This document shows positions 44,273 to 58,732 of a stretch of DNA of 64,000 nt, in pieces. The stretch covers positions 6,903,053 to 6,967,052 of the forward strand of contig NC_051093.1 of assembly GCF_901709675.1 (NCBI RefSeq), given 5' to 3'. Position numbers and translations under genes: made by a program. Below the pieces are notes generated by a model, which had not been told where the DNA came from, searched no databases, and worked only from the letters and a program-made list of their open reading frames with translations. The stretch is from Syngnathus acus. Lineage: Eukaryota; Chordata; Actinopteri; Syngnathiformes; Syngnathidae. Position 1 is the first letter of the stretch. Each line of letters begins with the position of its first letter.

Positions 44273-47200
44273 CTGCGAACAGTCCAAACCTCGACAGCAT
44301 ATGAAACAGGAAGACTAAATGCGGGTAGAGTGAGAGAGAAAAAGATGCTGGGTGATAAAGAGGTCACATTCTGCAAAGATGAACAAAGATTACCTTGGAG
44401 CTTTAGACCAAAATAAAAACATGAAAAAGAACTGACAAAATGCATGCATCTATTTTCTACACTTCTTTATTCTCTTTTAGTTCACTGGGGGCTTGGGATG
44501 TTTCCCAGAATCCCCCGAACTTTTTATAGATCAATGTAAATCAACATTTTAGCTCCCCAATTACCTTGGACTTGCTAGAAAACAAGAAAAACAATCAACT
44601 CTCCACTGAAAACATTTGAAACAATTTGTTGAGCAGAATAAACACGATAATTGTAAGCGTTTCAACAATAACAAATAAATCGAAATCCTTTTGTCTATTT
44701 GCTACTGCTTATGTTGTTATATTAATATATTTTATATTCTGTTCTCCTGCATGTCCTGTATTACTTATGCTAGTATTTCCCCCTGAGTTGACCTTAATGA
44801 CCTCTGACCTGGCTCATCTGTGTGATTAGAAGAAAGCGTGTCGACTGATGAGATCGTTTCGTTGCACGCGTGTGTATATCTAAATGAAAATAAATACATA
44901 ACATCTGTAGGAATTTTACAAATGCATAGGGTGACAGATGCTCACACACTCACACAGTTTGTGATGCTTCAGACTCAGCAGAGATAAGCTGTGGATTAAA
45001 ATCACATCAAAATGTATCTGATGTTGGTAACAGACAGTTACGTAACACGGGCGAGAAAAGCTTATAGATTCAATTCCGTTCTATAGTCTATTCACTATTT
45101 ACATTTTATAATGCACTATAAGACGTAATTTTAGCAAGTCCTGCTTTGTTTTAGAAAAAAATGGTGACTCAATCAAGGCCCAGCAAGAGTGGATTAGTCT
45201 TTGTAGCCTATTCCAGATATTCGAAATGACAATTGTTGGCGGTAGAGTGAAAGAAAGACGATGAAATGACTCACAGTGACGTGGGATGTGATTTATTTGA
45301 CAATTAATTATTCAGTTTATGGATTTGATGTAAATATATTATTTAAGCTACATACTGACATATTTTCTCTCCTCGCTCGTGAATCTAACAGTCACGCAAA
45401 CTCTTGCTATTTCAATCCAAGTCGAAGTGAGACAGCGACTCCACCGTCTTTTCTTCACAGTCAAAGGAATTCCTGAGCCGCACACATGCTCGGCTCCATC
45501 TCGACACCCACGCGGACCTCTGCCTCCGAGTTCTTTGCCACTTTTGAAAATGCTTTCCATTTATTTGTTTTGCAAAGAGAAAATTGAGACACGAAAACAA
45601 GGAAGCAATCTAGAGTCAAATCTGATGCCATCAAAACAGTTGCATCATATCAAGCGGAGACTAATTTGAAAAGTGCTCCCCTATGGAGACCTTATGAATT
45701 TAGAAGCGAATGCAAAGTAACTGAATAAAAAAAATCTGAAAAAGCGGCCACCTGTGACACAAAATGAAGTTTCAAAACCACCAATTTACCAGAAATGTAC
45801 TGAACTCACAATCACGACTCGCATTGTTTACCCTCCATTTTGCATTCCTAATTCATTTTCTCAAAATTGTCCACAATTCCATCTCCAGGGTTTGCAGGTC
45901 ACCATCTGGAACAATGCAGATGCCTTGGCCCACTCTCTCCCCTGTCGGAGTTAATAATTAATCTGGCACATATGGGTGTTCCGGACCGTCAAGGAAACCT
46001 GGACTCCCAAATAGACTCTTGGCATCTGTAATATTCTGGAAACATGTCATCCTTATGTGCCAGAAATGATTACCTGCAAATATGGAACAAGGGGATTCCT
46101 ACCACACAATCTGCCTGGTCAGTCTAACATTATTGGAATCACAGATGTCAAACTCAATCTGTTCCAACATGTTGAGATTTCCACAAACGAGTCTAATTCC
46201 GGGCTGGTATTTTTTTTATTAACTCCAAAACACAAATACTCAGTACTCTTAACAAACAAGTACTGCCTGATATAATATACCCGACAACAAACACGGAATA
46301 TAACAGTACAATAATAGTGTGCATGGCAAATTGAGGAATCTTTTATTTCCCTCTAGATAAGCGTCTCATAAAAAAAAAGAAGAAATGTATCATGGGAATG
46401 AAAACAATTCCATAAAAACAATCCTTAAAAAATAATAGAGGTAGGATCTTCTTCTTGAGTCCCTCTGTTCCCGAGATATGTGAGCCTTGTCTGATGAAGG
46501 TGCAGTCTTTTTCTCTCGCATCACTGCCATCAAGATAATACATAACAAAATATGCTTTAACCCAATTCCCTTTTGGAAATCACAATTTGAATGTCAAAGC
46601 GTTTGTCGATGTAAACAAACCGAAAGTATGTTTTTATTCTTTTCACCCGTTTCCAGAGTACACGTTAGCATGTGCTCATGTAGCACGTTCCCACCTGCAT
46701 GCATAATCCACGATACTTTTTGTCTGCTGACCTTGTCCTGATTTCACACAATGGCCTCACAGGCTCACCAACAAGCTGATCTTTAATCATGCATTATTAA
46801 GCAAGTCATTTTAATCAATTTTTTTTTTCTCACTTTTATTGATGTCACCTACAGACCTTCAACTTGAGCTATTTCGTTCTATATTGCATTTTAAAAGTAT
46901 CAGAACCATATATCATCGGAAATGTCTCGTTTTGTCATCCAACTTAAACTGCTGTCACTTTTGATTTATGTTTCTGTACTGACGGTTTTTCTTTTTCTTT
47001 CTTTATTTCCTTGACTATTAACTTTGGTTGAGTTTCTTGAGATTCCTGCAGCTGAGGAAAATTATTAGTCAAGTGATGACGCACATAAAAAGATTGACAA
47101 GCAGCACGTAGGATACTGAGATTGTATTGATCGCACTCAGTGGCATGCACGGAGTAAACATTTTAATATACCCTGTGCTCGGTATGGTTTACGATAATGG

Positions 47201-50200
47201 CGGCCATCATGCAAGCGGTGTGAAGTCTCAGCAGATTTGCTTCATGGCAAGCACGGGTTTATTTTTTACAGTCCCGCATATTTGTTGTAGTCTCATAAAA
47301 TTGTGTTTGCAAATAAAGCACTGATGACATTTAACTAAATTTGCTTCTCAAATCTCAAGACACAATTCGTCAACAATCAATAGGCAGAGTTGTTGAGGCG
47401 AATTAGTCGATTGATTAATAATAGTAGATTGTTGAATTGAGGAACACGACAAGTTGATAAGTAAATGTGGTTGTAAGATATTAAAAAAAATAATAATAAT
47501 TGTTGAAACTTGAGGAATGTAACCTTGAGAAAGGAAGGTTAAGCTCATTCCAAAGATTAGTTTTTGTGTTTTGAAAGAACTCTTGTCAAGGCTGACTCAC
47601 ATATTCAAGCGAGGGAAGCCGCATTTACACGTGAGAACGCCTCAAAGCTCAGAGCTGTGTTGAACTGCAAAGAACCTTCAAATGCTGTATTTTCTAACCG
47701 TGTGCCTTGAATACGATTTTGGAGAGAGAGAAGAACTAGAAGTAAATACGCAAGCAGTCGTATGCTTTATATAATGTGACCATTATGTAGCACATGAATT
47801 TTTAATATTAAGATAAATAATATTGTTGGCTTTGGAGAGGTGATTGTGTCTAATTTAGAAAAGGGCTTTTGTTGCTTTAGTAGGCTATTCAATAATTCAA
47901 GAGACATCATAAACCACATTAGATTGTTTTTAAAAAGTTTGAGAAGACTAATACCTTCGAGTTAAACTGTGTTTCCATTACGTTTTCTCTACAGAGAGAG
48001 AGGTGCAAAGATAGACATTGTAATATAAATATATTTTTTATATCATACATACAGCCACACATATATTTCCAATATCTTGCAATTGCAAGCCAAATATGAT
48101 ATGGTTCTGATTTCAACAAGACAAGTGTGTAAAGTGTGTCATAATTTCACGAACGCAAGACAAATTCTTAAGAGAACTGTATTTAAAGGATCACCCTGCA
48201 TGGACACTGCTAAGTGGGGACCTCAGCACTCGGAAGGCCAGCACCTAAATAAATGATGTCAAACTCCCAAAACATTAACGAAGGTAGTGCTCTTAAAGTC
48301 CATTATCGTCCTACAAGAAGTACCTTCGAATGACATTTACGTAACAAATTAGAAGTTGGAAGATATTCTGACCACCATTTTGAACATTTTGCCAGCTACT
48401 ATCAAATTAATTAATTTTGTCACTTTTAAGGAAATCTTATTGCACATTTTGCTCAGTCTTTGAATCTGAACATTTATCCAAAGGGTATGCTTGATGTTTT
48501 AATTCCAAACCAGAACAAGCCACTGTCAACTGCTGAACTCCACAGTAGAAAAAAAAAAAAAAACAGATTCCAACACTCCGCATGGATAACCTATTCAGAG
48601 ATTAATCCCTGTTTCATAAAACCCCATTAATATGTCACCAGTAGTCTAAATCGTTCTGGCTGTCTAGACTCTACATGCATCATATTAACCCGACTTGTAC
48701 TTGTTTCCTACATTTATCTGTTCTCTCTCCGTGTAATTTACCTTATCTGATTAAAATATACCGCCGACATGTTTGTCACGTCCTCTTACCTTCCTAAACA
48801 AACGCACGTGCGTTTTCAATCCATTAATGCCACTGAAGCGGACAAACGCCGTGTGCCGTTTTCAGAAATAAAATGGAATTGGTATTCAGGTACACGATTA
48901 TGTGATTAGATTTATTCGGGCGACAACGGTTACGCTTGCTTATTGTTACTTCCTTCCTTTGAAGTTTAATTTATTCAACACTTTCCTCCTCAGAAAGTTT
49001 TTTTTTTTTAGGCTCCAACAGTTTTATTACTGTCAGTGGAGCGCATTAGTATCACAACATGGCCTACATTCCGTCTTTGGGCTTCATCGACCTCACAAAT
49101 TATGAAGCAAAAGCAAAACGCCTGTTGGGTTTATTACCAAAATCTAATATGTTCTCGTATCCATCAACTTGCTAATAAGCCTCAAGAAATTATTTACATT
49201 TTGTAGTTATTGAAGACATGCATCTGTCAACGTTGTCATTTGTTGTTCTGTTTGTTGAAACTAATTTCAACGCGGCGAAATGGGTTCGGTAGCCCTGCGG
49301 GAGGTCTCCGAGCGGCCGTTTTTCCTGATTGCACTCTGTAATAAGAAATTGATTTATAATTAAAGATTTGTGGCTGGTTGGCAACTCCGACTTGCCGTGA
49401 TGAAATGTTTGACAGTCTTGACTGGAAGGGATATTGTTTTCTCGCCGGCTGGAGACTTTCATCTGGTTCAATTTTGAGGGCATTTATCGAAAGACACAAC
49501 TGAGACTTGTAAGGGAACAAGAGTAGTATATCCATGACAGTTTTATTTGCTCTTTTTCCAACTCAATTTTGATTGAGTGAAGGGGGGAACTGGTATAAAT
49601 AATTGATACTGTCAAATTGCTTTTGTTTTTTTCATTAACTTCATTAGTCAACTTTTATGCCACAGATTCCGAAAACTACTATATAAAGATATCCCCCTAA
49701 GTTTGAATTTATAATTTGTTATGATTTTTTATTAATTGATGTATACTGTACAGTGTAGTTTTATGAATATGGGAAGCAGTGGGAGATCAACATCTGGCAG
49801 CTGTTCCCAGCCAATAATATAATCTATTTTTAATGAGAGGGATCATTTCAAAGGAATGATTAAAAAGATAGAGAAAAAAAAAATTATAAGCAAGCTAAAG
49901 CCGGAAAATGAGACAAAAGAGAGCACTTGGAATATTTATTTTAAAATGAAACTGTAACATGTGATAGATAAATTTGTCTTCTTCCCCTCCCTCAGCTTCT
50001 TATGAATCATAAATCCATCAGACTCTTAACGATATATTCCTGTTTGCATGAGTGTTTATTATGCGCTGTCACATATCGGCGCCATCTATAATTAGTCAGT
50101 GCAATGCCATCTGGGTCCTAATTACAGGCGGGGTTCACCTCCATCTACCCGTCACATGTAAATCTAAGCAGTGGCACAGTCTTCATATTGTAGTGACACA

Positions 50201-51823
50201 GTTCAAATGTACGCTTTCGTCGAGTTGTCCTGCAGATCGAAAATAACCAATTAAAAGTAAAGGCTGGCTGTGGAGATAAATAATAGATGATGACAAAATG
50301 AGCTTAACAAAAGCTGTCACATTATATTATGTGACTTTCACTGGCTTGTGTTTGGCTGTATTGCATTCAAGTGTTTTTTATTTGAATTAACAACTAAATG
50401 GGGTCATTACAATTTGTGTTGGTCAAAAGTGGGCCATTTTGATATTAACAATATGCAGCCAACTTAAATTATGCAACACGAAGCATTTTTTGTATAAGTT
50501 TGTGGGGTGATGTTAGGCCATAAAACAGCCTCGATGATGTCCTGCTGAGCACATAATCATCAGCTGGTCCCTGACTTTTATGGCTTGTCTAAACCCTTGG
50601 CGGTACCCTGAGTCATTGCTGTTTTATGGCGTCTCTTCCCACATACAAGGCGGGAGAAACATGGACGGTAGTGGAAGGAAGCAGTAGAGAGTCGTAAACT
50701 GCTTGGTTGTGCGTGGAAAAAAAAAAAATCACAACACTCTTCACTGGGAATATTATCACGGGAGGAAGGATGGGATTGTGTGCGTTCAGCAAACGTGCCA
50801 TGAATTAAAAAAAAAATTTGACCACTTTGACTTGTGTATGAATCTGAAGCAAAATTATACTAGTAAAGACATTGCTTCTTATTGGGCAAAAAAAAAAAAT
50901 CTAGGCTTTTCAAATTCTCAGTATTTTAAATGTATTATTTGTTTATTCATTGCTGGAAATTCAGATAGTCTGACCCAGATAGAGTGCAGACTGATTAAAT
51001 ATTTTGTCTCTCTGATCTTGGGCTATTTCTGGCGTAATTTAGAGCAGTGCTTTAGCAATGATGCTTTTATAATTTTTTACACTCACTACTGCGTATGGCC
51101 TGAAAACGTTTTTTTTTTTTTTAGGAGGGAAATGGTGCTGCATCATGTTCCCATTGGCAGGTTACGACTTGCGGGATTACAGGATCATCAGAAATTAGAA
51201 CGCAGCAGCTGTCTGGATTTTTAAGTGCCATTAGATGGTAAATATTCGCTAAGTATGTCAGGTCAACATGGCCGCACGTCATTGTCATCATTAGGAAAAT
51301 TCTCATTATATAATGTCACATTTAACACATCGAAGAAAATATGAATAATATCATAAAATATCAAAACAATATCAGAAAAACCTTCATTCCCCCAACATTG
51401 AAGTCAATGTCAGAATTTGGTGCTGTCCTCCCGTGTCAATTGAAGTCACGCAGAGTAATTTTGAGCTGTAACCTTTATCTGGGCTCTCTCGTAACCCCGT
51501 CATAAATCACACATGACGCCTGTCACATGGCGTAGAGGGGATGCTGACAGGTCAGGTGACACCAGAGCATGGATTACTGCTGCAGCAGGTCCACTTCTCA
51601 TCAAATAGCGTTCAGGATGATAATCCCATCAAGGGGAAAGAGGAATGTGTGCTCGGTGATGTGTGTGTGTGTCGCACTGGGTCATCATGTCATCTCTGTC
51701 TACAGAGCTCAATATATTGTAGATGTTGAAAAGTAAACTTTATTTATCCTTTGCTCAATGACCATAGAACCAATTTCAAAAGTGACTCTCTACTTTTTTA
51801 AGGACAGTTGTCATGTTTGGTTA

Positions 51824-52122
51824 CCGTATTTTCCGCACTATAAGGTGCACCTAAAAACCTCAAATTTTCTCAAAAGCCGCCTTTTAATCAGGTGCGCCTT
51901 ATATATGGACTGATATTGAGCCACTACAGCAGGCGTGTCCAAAGTCCAGCCCGCGGGCCAAATGTATATATCTTATATATGGACAAAGTTTTAAAATGGG
52001 CCATTCATTGAAGGTGCGCTTTATAATCCAGTGCGCCTTATATATGGACAAAGTTTTAAAATGGGCCATTCATTGAAGGTGCGCCTTATAATCCGGTGCG
52101 CCTTATAGTGCGGAAAATACGG
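51824..52122. mobile_element. TA-flanked MITE, copy 4, with internal duplication
   Basis: The ends CCGTATTTTCCGCACTATAAGG and CCTTATAGTGCGGAAAATACGG are flanked by TA (51822-51823, 52123-52124). The interior runs opposite to copy 1. The block TATATGGACAAAGTTTTAAAATGGGCCATTCATTGAAGGTGCG occurs twice. Between them and the left end sits GCAGGCGTGTCCAAAGTCCAGCCCGCGGGCC, which resembles a hAT-type MITE end, so one element may be nested in the other. Confidence 0.78.
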
Positions 52123-52124
52123 TA

Positions 52125-55100
52125 TATTTATGTTGACCAAAACAAAAAGTCGAATCTCTGATTTGCTTCAACAGTGTGACCCAAGAGTTGCACGTGTGTA
52201 GCAAGATGACCATCTATAATCCATTGAGGAAAAAAGATCTTGGGATTGAAAAGGAACAAATCAGAGCAGGCAGAGGGGGAGCACGTGTGTCACGCAGCTG
52301 TGACTTTCTGACGCAACATCTGGATGGAACAGAGGACACGACTGCGTCATCCGTTCCGCCCCACGCCGTGGCGCTCTGTTTCATGTGCATTATTTTAGAA
52401 ACAGCGTAGCCGTCCGTGCGTGTCAGACGTCACTAGAGCAGCTCACAGTATGAATTGGGATCAATTTGTCTGGAAAGGATGAATAGAACCTATTCAAAGT
52501 GTTTAATCCCTTAAATCTACTGTGGCGTCAACTACTATTGCCAGTTCATTTTAGACTATATATTGCAATCAATATTTAAATTGAAGCATTAAATTTCACT
52601 AACCACAATAAACCTTAAAGGTGTTTTTGTGACAGCTAAAATATTATTGCAAGTCTTCAGCCTAAAACTTTATTTTGTTGAGCCTCTTGGCCATGCGCTT
52701 TTTGTCCGTGTTAATCGGTAAAATCGAAGTCAAGCAGAATGTTTTGCAAAGTGTGGAGAATATAAATACATGCTTGTATAACAGCTCAGTGGGTTCATTC
52801 CGACAGCACGCAGATAATGCAAACATTTTTAGATATAGGCATTATGTTGCAACCTTCAGCCCTTGCATAGAGTTTACCAAGGTGCGCTGCTTTATATTGT
52901 GCTCCAACAACAGCAAAAAAATGGAATGCCAAACCTTCTATTTAGAAAACATTTAATAGCTCTCCGAGTGATTGTCAGGATGCACTGAACATTTTTCCAT
53001 TTTAAAATATGACTTTAAAAGTATCTAGAGATTTTTTATTTAAAATATTATATACATAATTATAGCAAATTGGCATTTTTTAATGGAAATTTGGCATGTG
53101 GAAATAAAAAAAAAAATAGTGCTTTTACCCCCCCAAAGAAAAGGAAAAATATATTTAGAAGCTATAAATACAGTACAGTAATTAGAATATAACAAAGAAG
53201 CAGCTCAGATGCACTCCACCAAATTGTGGACAATCACCTTAGTGGCGTAAAGCCGCTCAACCTGCAGAAGACAACAGAAGGAACACACTTGCTTTGTCGT
53301 AGCGCTAGTAAATGTCAAGCCTTCCGAGAGAAGTGCTGAAGGGGCTGCCATGAACGTAGATCATTAGTGCCCATGTAGGTTGTCATTAAATATGAACTGC
53401 ATATATCACAATGGCCTTAATGAAGGTCGGGCAAAAAGTTTGTCATACGTGTAACCTGTCATCAATCCTGCTTCTCATACTACTAATTTGACACTCCCAA
53501 GACAAATGATAGACATGTTCTTTTTTTTTTAAACTGCCCATTACTTTTCATTAAGTGCCATCCATCCATTTTGTGGTTACCAAGAAAACCATTTATGGTC
53601 ATGTTCTATCCAAGAGTAGCCTGATGCTCTTCGGGGAACCCTCGGCGTGAATATAACAAAAACCCTGAAGCTCAATCCTCACTGCTTTGAATTCATGAAT
53701 AATCACAATTTGAAGGCTCTCCTGCAGACAAAATGCAATCTGATCATTGCTGGTATTCTTGACCTTCACCAGCATGTGAGAAGAAAGATGCAAAAGATAT
53801 GGATGGATCGTACAATAGATGTATAGTGCAAGATTTTGAATGAAAAAAATCCCAAAGATATAAAATCAATTAAAATTGGCTTCTATCATGAAACCTTTAA
53901 TAAATATATAGGTGGCAATTAAAGAAATAGTTCAACAGGCCATCTAAGTGTATGATAAGATGAATAAAATGTAAACAAAAGAAGAAGACACCTGACAGAC
54001 ATTTTAGGAGAATTTATGGAGAGTAGGAAAAAAAAAAAAAAAACATCATCTGTCTTGCAAGTGTCACATTTTTCAGTAAGCTAAAAAAAAAAAGTAACTT
54101 GTTGACAGATGCCAGAGACAGATTGAGATCATTATTGTGTCAACACCCTGAGGTCACATATAGCAAAGGGAACTGAATCGTTGTTTTCCTTTGATGCCGT
54201 GACATGTTGTCATGTTAACGGGCAAAACATTCCTGCTTGCAATGTTTAAAAATATATTTGTAGTGTGAGCAAAAGAGGACAAAATATTTCATTGGAACCT
54301 GAGGAATGTTCACGATTGAAAGGAGTTTTTGACTTGCTCAAGTTAATTACTTAAAAAAAATTATAATAAAACGCCGCCAGAAAATCACTTCCATTATTTT
54401 ATATTCATCAGCTGGATGGAAGTTCATATTCGTCACATCGCATAATAAACTTCATAATTATACATCAAGGTTGACAACATGGCTGCCATTTGTGGTCTAC
54501 CAAAACTAATACAGTACATTATTAGTTCTGGAGTGTAAAAAAATATTGCAACATGGCAGGTAATTAATCTGAACATTGAATGTGGCTGCAGTGAGTCAGC
54601 CAAGAAGAAAAAAAAAACATCCTTGCATCCAAGGCTCAAAAAAAGAAATTTGAATCAATCTCTTTAATCAGCTACATGATTTCTGTCCAAATTAAAGCAA
54701 CTGTGGAAAAAAAGACGAGTCTTAATTGAGCACTAATCACTGCTTGCTGTAATATTGATTCTGGTCCAAGATGCGGAGAGCATGAGAAACAGAGCACTAA
54801 ATTAAACCAACAAAGCAGTCTTGGAAATAGTGTGCTCACATTGATAAAATGAATCATCTTTGACGTCTATAAGCGTCAATGGCACTGAATGAGTTAATTA
54901 TTTTGGGCAGTTGATTGGGGAAAGGAATTAAAATTATCTGTAAAAGAAATTACTGATAATAAATGCTGGTTGTTTTCACAACCTTGTAAGTCGGATCCTG
55001 TATTTGCCTCAGGAATCCATTGAGAGAATTTTGATTGGTACGTTGGAAACTTCCTCTAGGTTCAAGGTCCAGGTCCACCCACTCACTTCCATTTTTTTCC

Positions 55101-57773
55101 TCATCGTTAGAATTCGCTCCCCATCTATCAGACGCTAACATTCCATTCAAGAGTTCTCGTGTTACGCCTCACATTTGACTGTGATGTCGCTTCTAAAGGT
55201 AATAAGAGAGAAACAGAAACTCTCGAGTTTCATCATTCCAGTCATTTGAGAAAATCCAATTAATTTCACACAATTGTTGTGGATAATAGAAGTAAAAAAA
55301 AATAAAAAATTGTGCAAACATGATGATAGTTGTAATTATAAAAATGTCTTCCCATCGAGATCTTCTTTCCGTTACACAACATAAGAAGGCGTAGGTTTGG
55401 TCTATCTCAGACAGTCAGACGCTGGCTGCCTCATGTTCTGTCACTTGGGTCCCACCTGCGCAGTTTTTGAAATGCTCCGAGCCCTAACATCATTTTAGAA
55501 TTCAGATCAGTTCCTCAGATGCCACTGTTCCATATCTTGCCTGTCTCTTGCATTTGATCCTTCTGGCTGCTTTTCACGGAGCACAACTGAAATATAATAC
55601 GCGTCACTGCCTTTAAGATACAACTTAACTTCATCTGGAAATTTCCACTCTTTTAAATCTGATTAATTGGTCTTTATTTTTTTAATCAGAAAAAAATGGC
55701 TAGCCTTCATGGTACATAGCACAGTTAGCACATATAGTTTTTATATAGCACATATTTTCATTTTTGCTCATACATCCATATACATTTGACCGTAGATTGA
55801 TCATCAGGCTTAAGTGAACTTGGATTTTGCAAGAACCCGGCAACCCGGAGAACTTTCTCCAAGGGGTTGATCCCTGTTCTTTAGAAAAAGAGCACTTGAC
55901 TATGAATAATTCAGAGCAGAAGCCACATTTCTGTGTGCTTGTTTTAAAAAATGGAGGCCGTGTACAGCACATACATTGCTCCAGAAATTGTGTCTTATAT
56001 GATTTATGGGTTTTGGAACGTTCTAGTCTCCCGAGTATTGCCCGAGTACTGCCACAAAAACGTGTACCCTTGTTTTATTTTTATTTATTTTTTTTAAACG
56101 GTCTCATGTAAATGCCACCAAAAACTTCTCCATGGCACTATTTTGTGTTGACAAAAAAAAAAAATCCTTACATCACAGATTGCCCTCTATAGTGCAACAA
56201 AATGCAAGTTGCCAACAGAATCATCAGTCCCTCGGGTAAAAACAATCTGAAAAAGCATGACACTGAAGTATTCAGCAACAACAGGCCTTTGCTTCCAGCC
56301 TTGCAGCACTTTGCATATGCTCCAAGATTTTCCCCTGAGTCATTTTATATACAAGTACCACAAAGCTGATATGAATAATGTGTGCTTAGCTTTTGCCATA
56401 ATTAAATTCTATAATTGAAACCTGTGGGATTATGATTTGGTTCAAGACTCTAATCACCATTTGCTGCTATACATCACCTGCGTGACTAAGATTATCATCA
56501 TGCGTGTTTCATTCTGCTGAGTGCGGTTCCCCAAGTCTTTATTTGTCCCCCGTCTGCAGTCTCCTGACTCGGAGGGACAGACCATCCACCTTTATTGTAA
56601 TGTAAAATATGAGTTTTTTTCCTCAGTTTTTAAACAGTTGACAGACATCCGGTCATCAAAGCCTTGTTCGATATTGCCTTTGTGTTTTTGTTGCAGGTGT
56701 GCTTTTGTAACGTGCACGTCGGTGTGTATTTATTTGCAGCTGTCAGGTCAGATGGCAGCCATGAAAATAAGAGCAAGGTGATGCTGTGTCCTTCTCAAAT
56801 TGTGTTGTGTAACAGATGCAGTTGTAAATTATGATCTGTCAAGATGGCAGTCACTTTGGAAACAGGAACAAAATTAATTACCTTTGTGATGTACTGGAAA
56901 AAAAATTAAAATGTAGCATTTTGGACTTTGATGCACTCTTGACACTTATTGCTTTGTATTAATATGCCTCTGTGGAAAAATATATTTTTTAAATATTATA
57001 TTTATATCATAAGATATTTATATAATATATTTATAATATTTATATTTTTTGAATATATTTAAAAAAATATTTTTTTTAAAAATTAAAAAATGTGAACGGC
57101 CATATTTGATAACTACTTCAATATCATTGTGCCCTAAGTTTGATTTTGAATTTAGAGTCTATTTTTTTGACACTGTTTATAACTTGAATGTAAATAATAT
57201 ATGTTATAAATTTAAATTCAAACTCAGATGGCACACATACAGTATGCAGTGCTTCGACACGAAAGGACATTTTCACCATGGCAACACGGAACAACACGAC
57301 TCCCTTTCAAAAGGAACATTGCAGCTCATCTTCTCTTTGCTTAAGACTAAACCACAACGCTGATGTATTATTTCTCTAATAATAATTAGTATGAAAAATC
57401 TACACACCTTATTGTCAAGCGTAATTGGCGGCTTTGTTTTATAAAATACTCGCATAAATTGGTTTTTATATTTCATTATGGGTCGGCTTGTGTAAGGAGT
57501 GAATCCAAAAGAATGTGCCTTCTCTTCAGTTTGTTGTTTTACTGTTGCTATAGTAACAGTTTTGTTATATTCCATTCAAATGTCTCTCAAAAGTCACAGT
57601 TGTTTATAAAATAGTTGGACTGTGCTTTGGAAACGACAAAAAGCAGCAGTGACATTATCTTTTCATCCCAGTGTGTGCGTTTGCTTGTTTGGTTGCTGGG
57701 CTGTAGTTATTGTTTTCTTTATTGCAGAGCAAAAAATGGCTTTAAAATAAATTGAATGATCATTGAACTCCAA
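52125..57773. other. Gene-poor stretch, no gene recognised
   Basis: Short ORFs only and an AT low-complexity tract at about 56980-57085. No element ends seen. Confidence 0.5.
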
Positions 57774-57885
57774 ATTGTCTGCAGGTGTAAATGTGGGTGG
57801 GAATGGTTTGTCTTTTGTGCCCTGCAATTTGACTGGCGACCATTTTGTCTCTTACCCAAAGACAGCTGGGATAATGAATAAATGA
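57774..57885 (+). mobile_element. RTE-like LINE 3' UTR fragment
   Basis: ATTGTCTGCAGGTGTAAATGTG, GTGGGAATGGTTTGTC, GTGCCCTGCAATTTGACTGGCGACC and ACCCAAAGACAGCTGGGATAATG follow the order of the well-known vertebrate RTE-type 3' region. The GATGGATGG tail is missing. Confidence 0.65.
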
Positions 57886-58188
57886 CATTTAATGAGGAAA
57901 AGGCGATTCAAAAGTAATTGTTGGCAGCGAACCGAGCCAACTTTTTATTCTGAGTTATTGTACAGGGAGAAAAAGGGTGAGGGCAAAAAGAAAATGTCTC
58001 TCATTTTACTTTTGTCTGTCTCCTCCTGTGTCTTGCGCCTTATTTCAATGTTGCCGCTCACATCCACTTAGCGTTGTAATCTGTCTGCCCGGGGTGACAG
58101 TCAAATCCTGCAGTTCATGTGTTCTCTTCCTCTTCTAAATCACATTTTTTCCTTCCAGTGGCTCCTATTCAAATTAACCTTGGAGTCA

Positions 58189-58399
58189 AAGTTTCCTTGA
58201 ATAAGATATTTATATATTTTTTTCATTATATATATTTGTTTATTTATTTTATTGTCATTTAGGAAAATAAGAAATATTTTTTATACAATACAAACTCTAA
58301 GTTTCCTTTAATAAAATATTTATATATTTTTATTATATTTATATTTATTTTTTATTGTCATTTAGGAATATAAGAAATATTTTTTTAATACAATACAGT
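58189..58399. repeat. Tandem duplication of about 110 bp, AT-rich
   Basis: GTTTCCTTGAATAAGATATTTATATA...TTTAGGAAAATAAGAAATATTTTTTATACAATACA recurs as GTTTCCTTTAATAAAATATTT...TTTAGGAATATAAGAAATATTTTTTTAATACAATACAG. The second copy runs into a palindrome at 58388-58414. Confidence 0.8.
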
Positions 58400-58414
58400 A
58401 GTGCTGTATTGTAT
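58388..58414. repeat. Short palindrome with 11-bp arms
   Basis: ATACAATACAG, a 5-base spacer TAGTG, then CTGTATTGTAT. Perfect arms. It sits at the junction of the tandem duplication and the LINE-like fragment. Confidence 0.85.
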
Positions 58415-58425
58415 AACATCTTAGG

Positions 58426-58525
58426 AAAAAAATTGTTCCTCCGCCTGCTGATCCTGCTCCAGATGCTCCATCGCCTCCTGCCTGAAGGGAAAGGATGGAT
58501 GGTGTATGTGGAGTGGCTTTCTATA
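58426..58525. mobile_element. Probable retroelement fragment
   Basis: AAAATTGTTCCTCCGCCTGCTGATCC, GATGCTCCATCGCCTCCTGCCTGAAGGGAA and GTATGTGGAGTGG resemble a LINE-associated block common in fish (AAACTGTTCCTGAG...GATGCTCC...CCTGCCTGAGGG). There are no ends and no intact reading frame. Confidence 0.4.
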
Positions 58526-58713
58526 TCTTTCATTCAAGAGAATTATTTATGTTTAGTTTGACAGTAACCTTTAGTTGAGAGTGTCAATACAGAGCTTGAA
58601 GACGTTTTGCCGCCTTGTATCTGCAAGTCAAAGCAAAAATCCAATCAACTGCTCAAAAATCACGTCAATTGGGTCACTCCGTACCTCAACGCTGCCATTT
58701 TATTTGTTAAAAA

Positions 58714-58732
58714 CCCTAACCCTAACCCTAAC
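58714..58732. repeat. Short interstitial telomeric repeat
   Basis: Three perfect CCCTAA units plus one base inside otherwise unrelated DNA. Such short tracts are usually traces of double-strand break repair. Confidence 0.85.

Larger units (their letters stand above)
42120..51823. other. Gene-poor stretch, no gene recognised
   Basis: About 10 kb with only short ORFs. It contains a two-copy duplication at 43796-43887, homopolymer tracts and one isolated exon-like segment at 44197-44272. The 50703-51224 ORF runs through A and T homopolymers and has no domain. Confidence 0.5.

Noticed and set aside
44104-44445. 113-codon minus-strand ORF
   Set aside because: Residue content is not protein-like (KKK, FFS runs). 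The more plausible coding frame in this place is the short candidate exon in a different frame.
50703-51224. 173-codon ORF on the + strand
   Set aside because: It is built across A and T homopolymers (KKK and FFFF runs) with no domain or coding signature.
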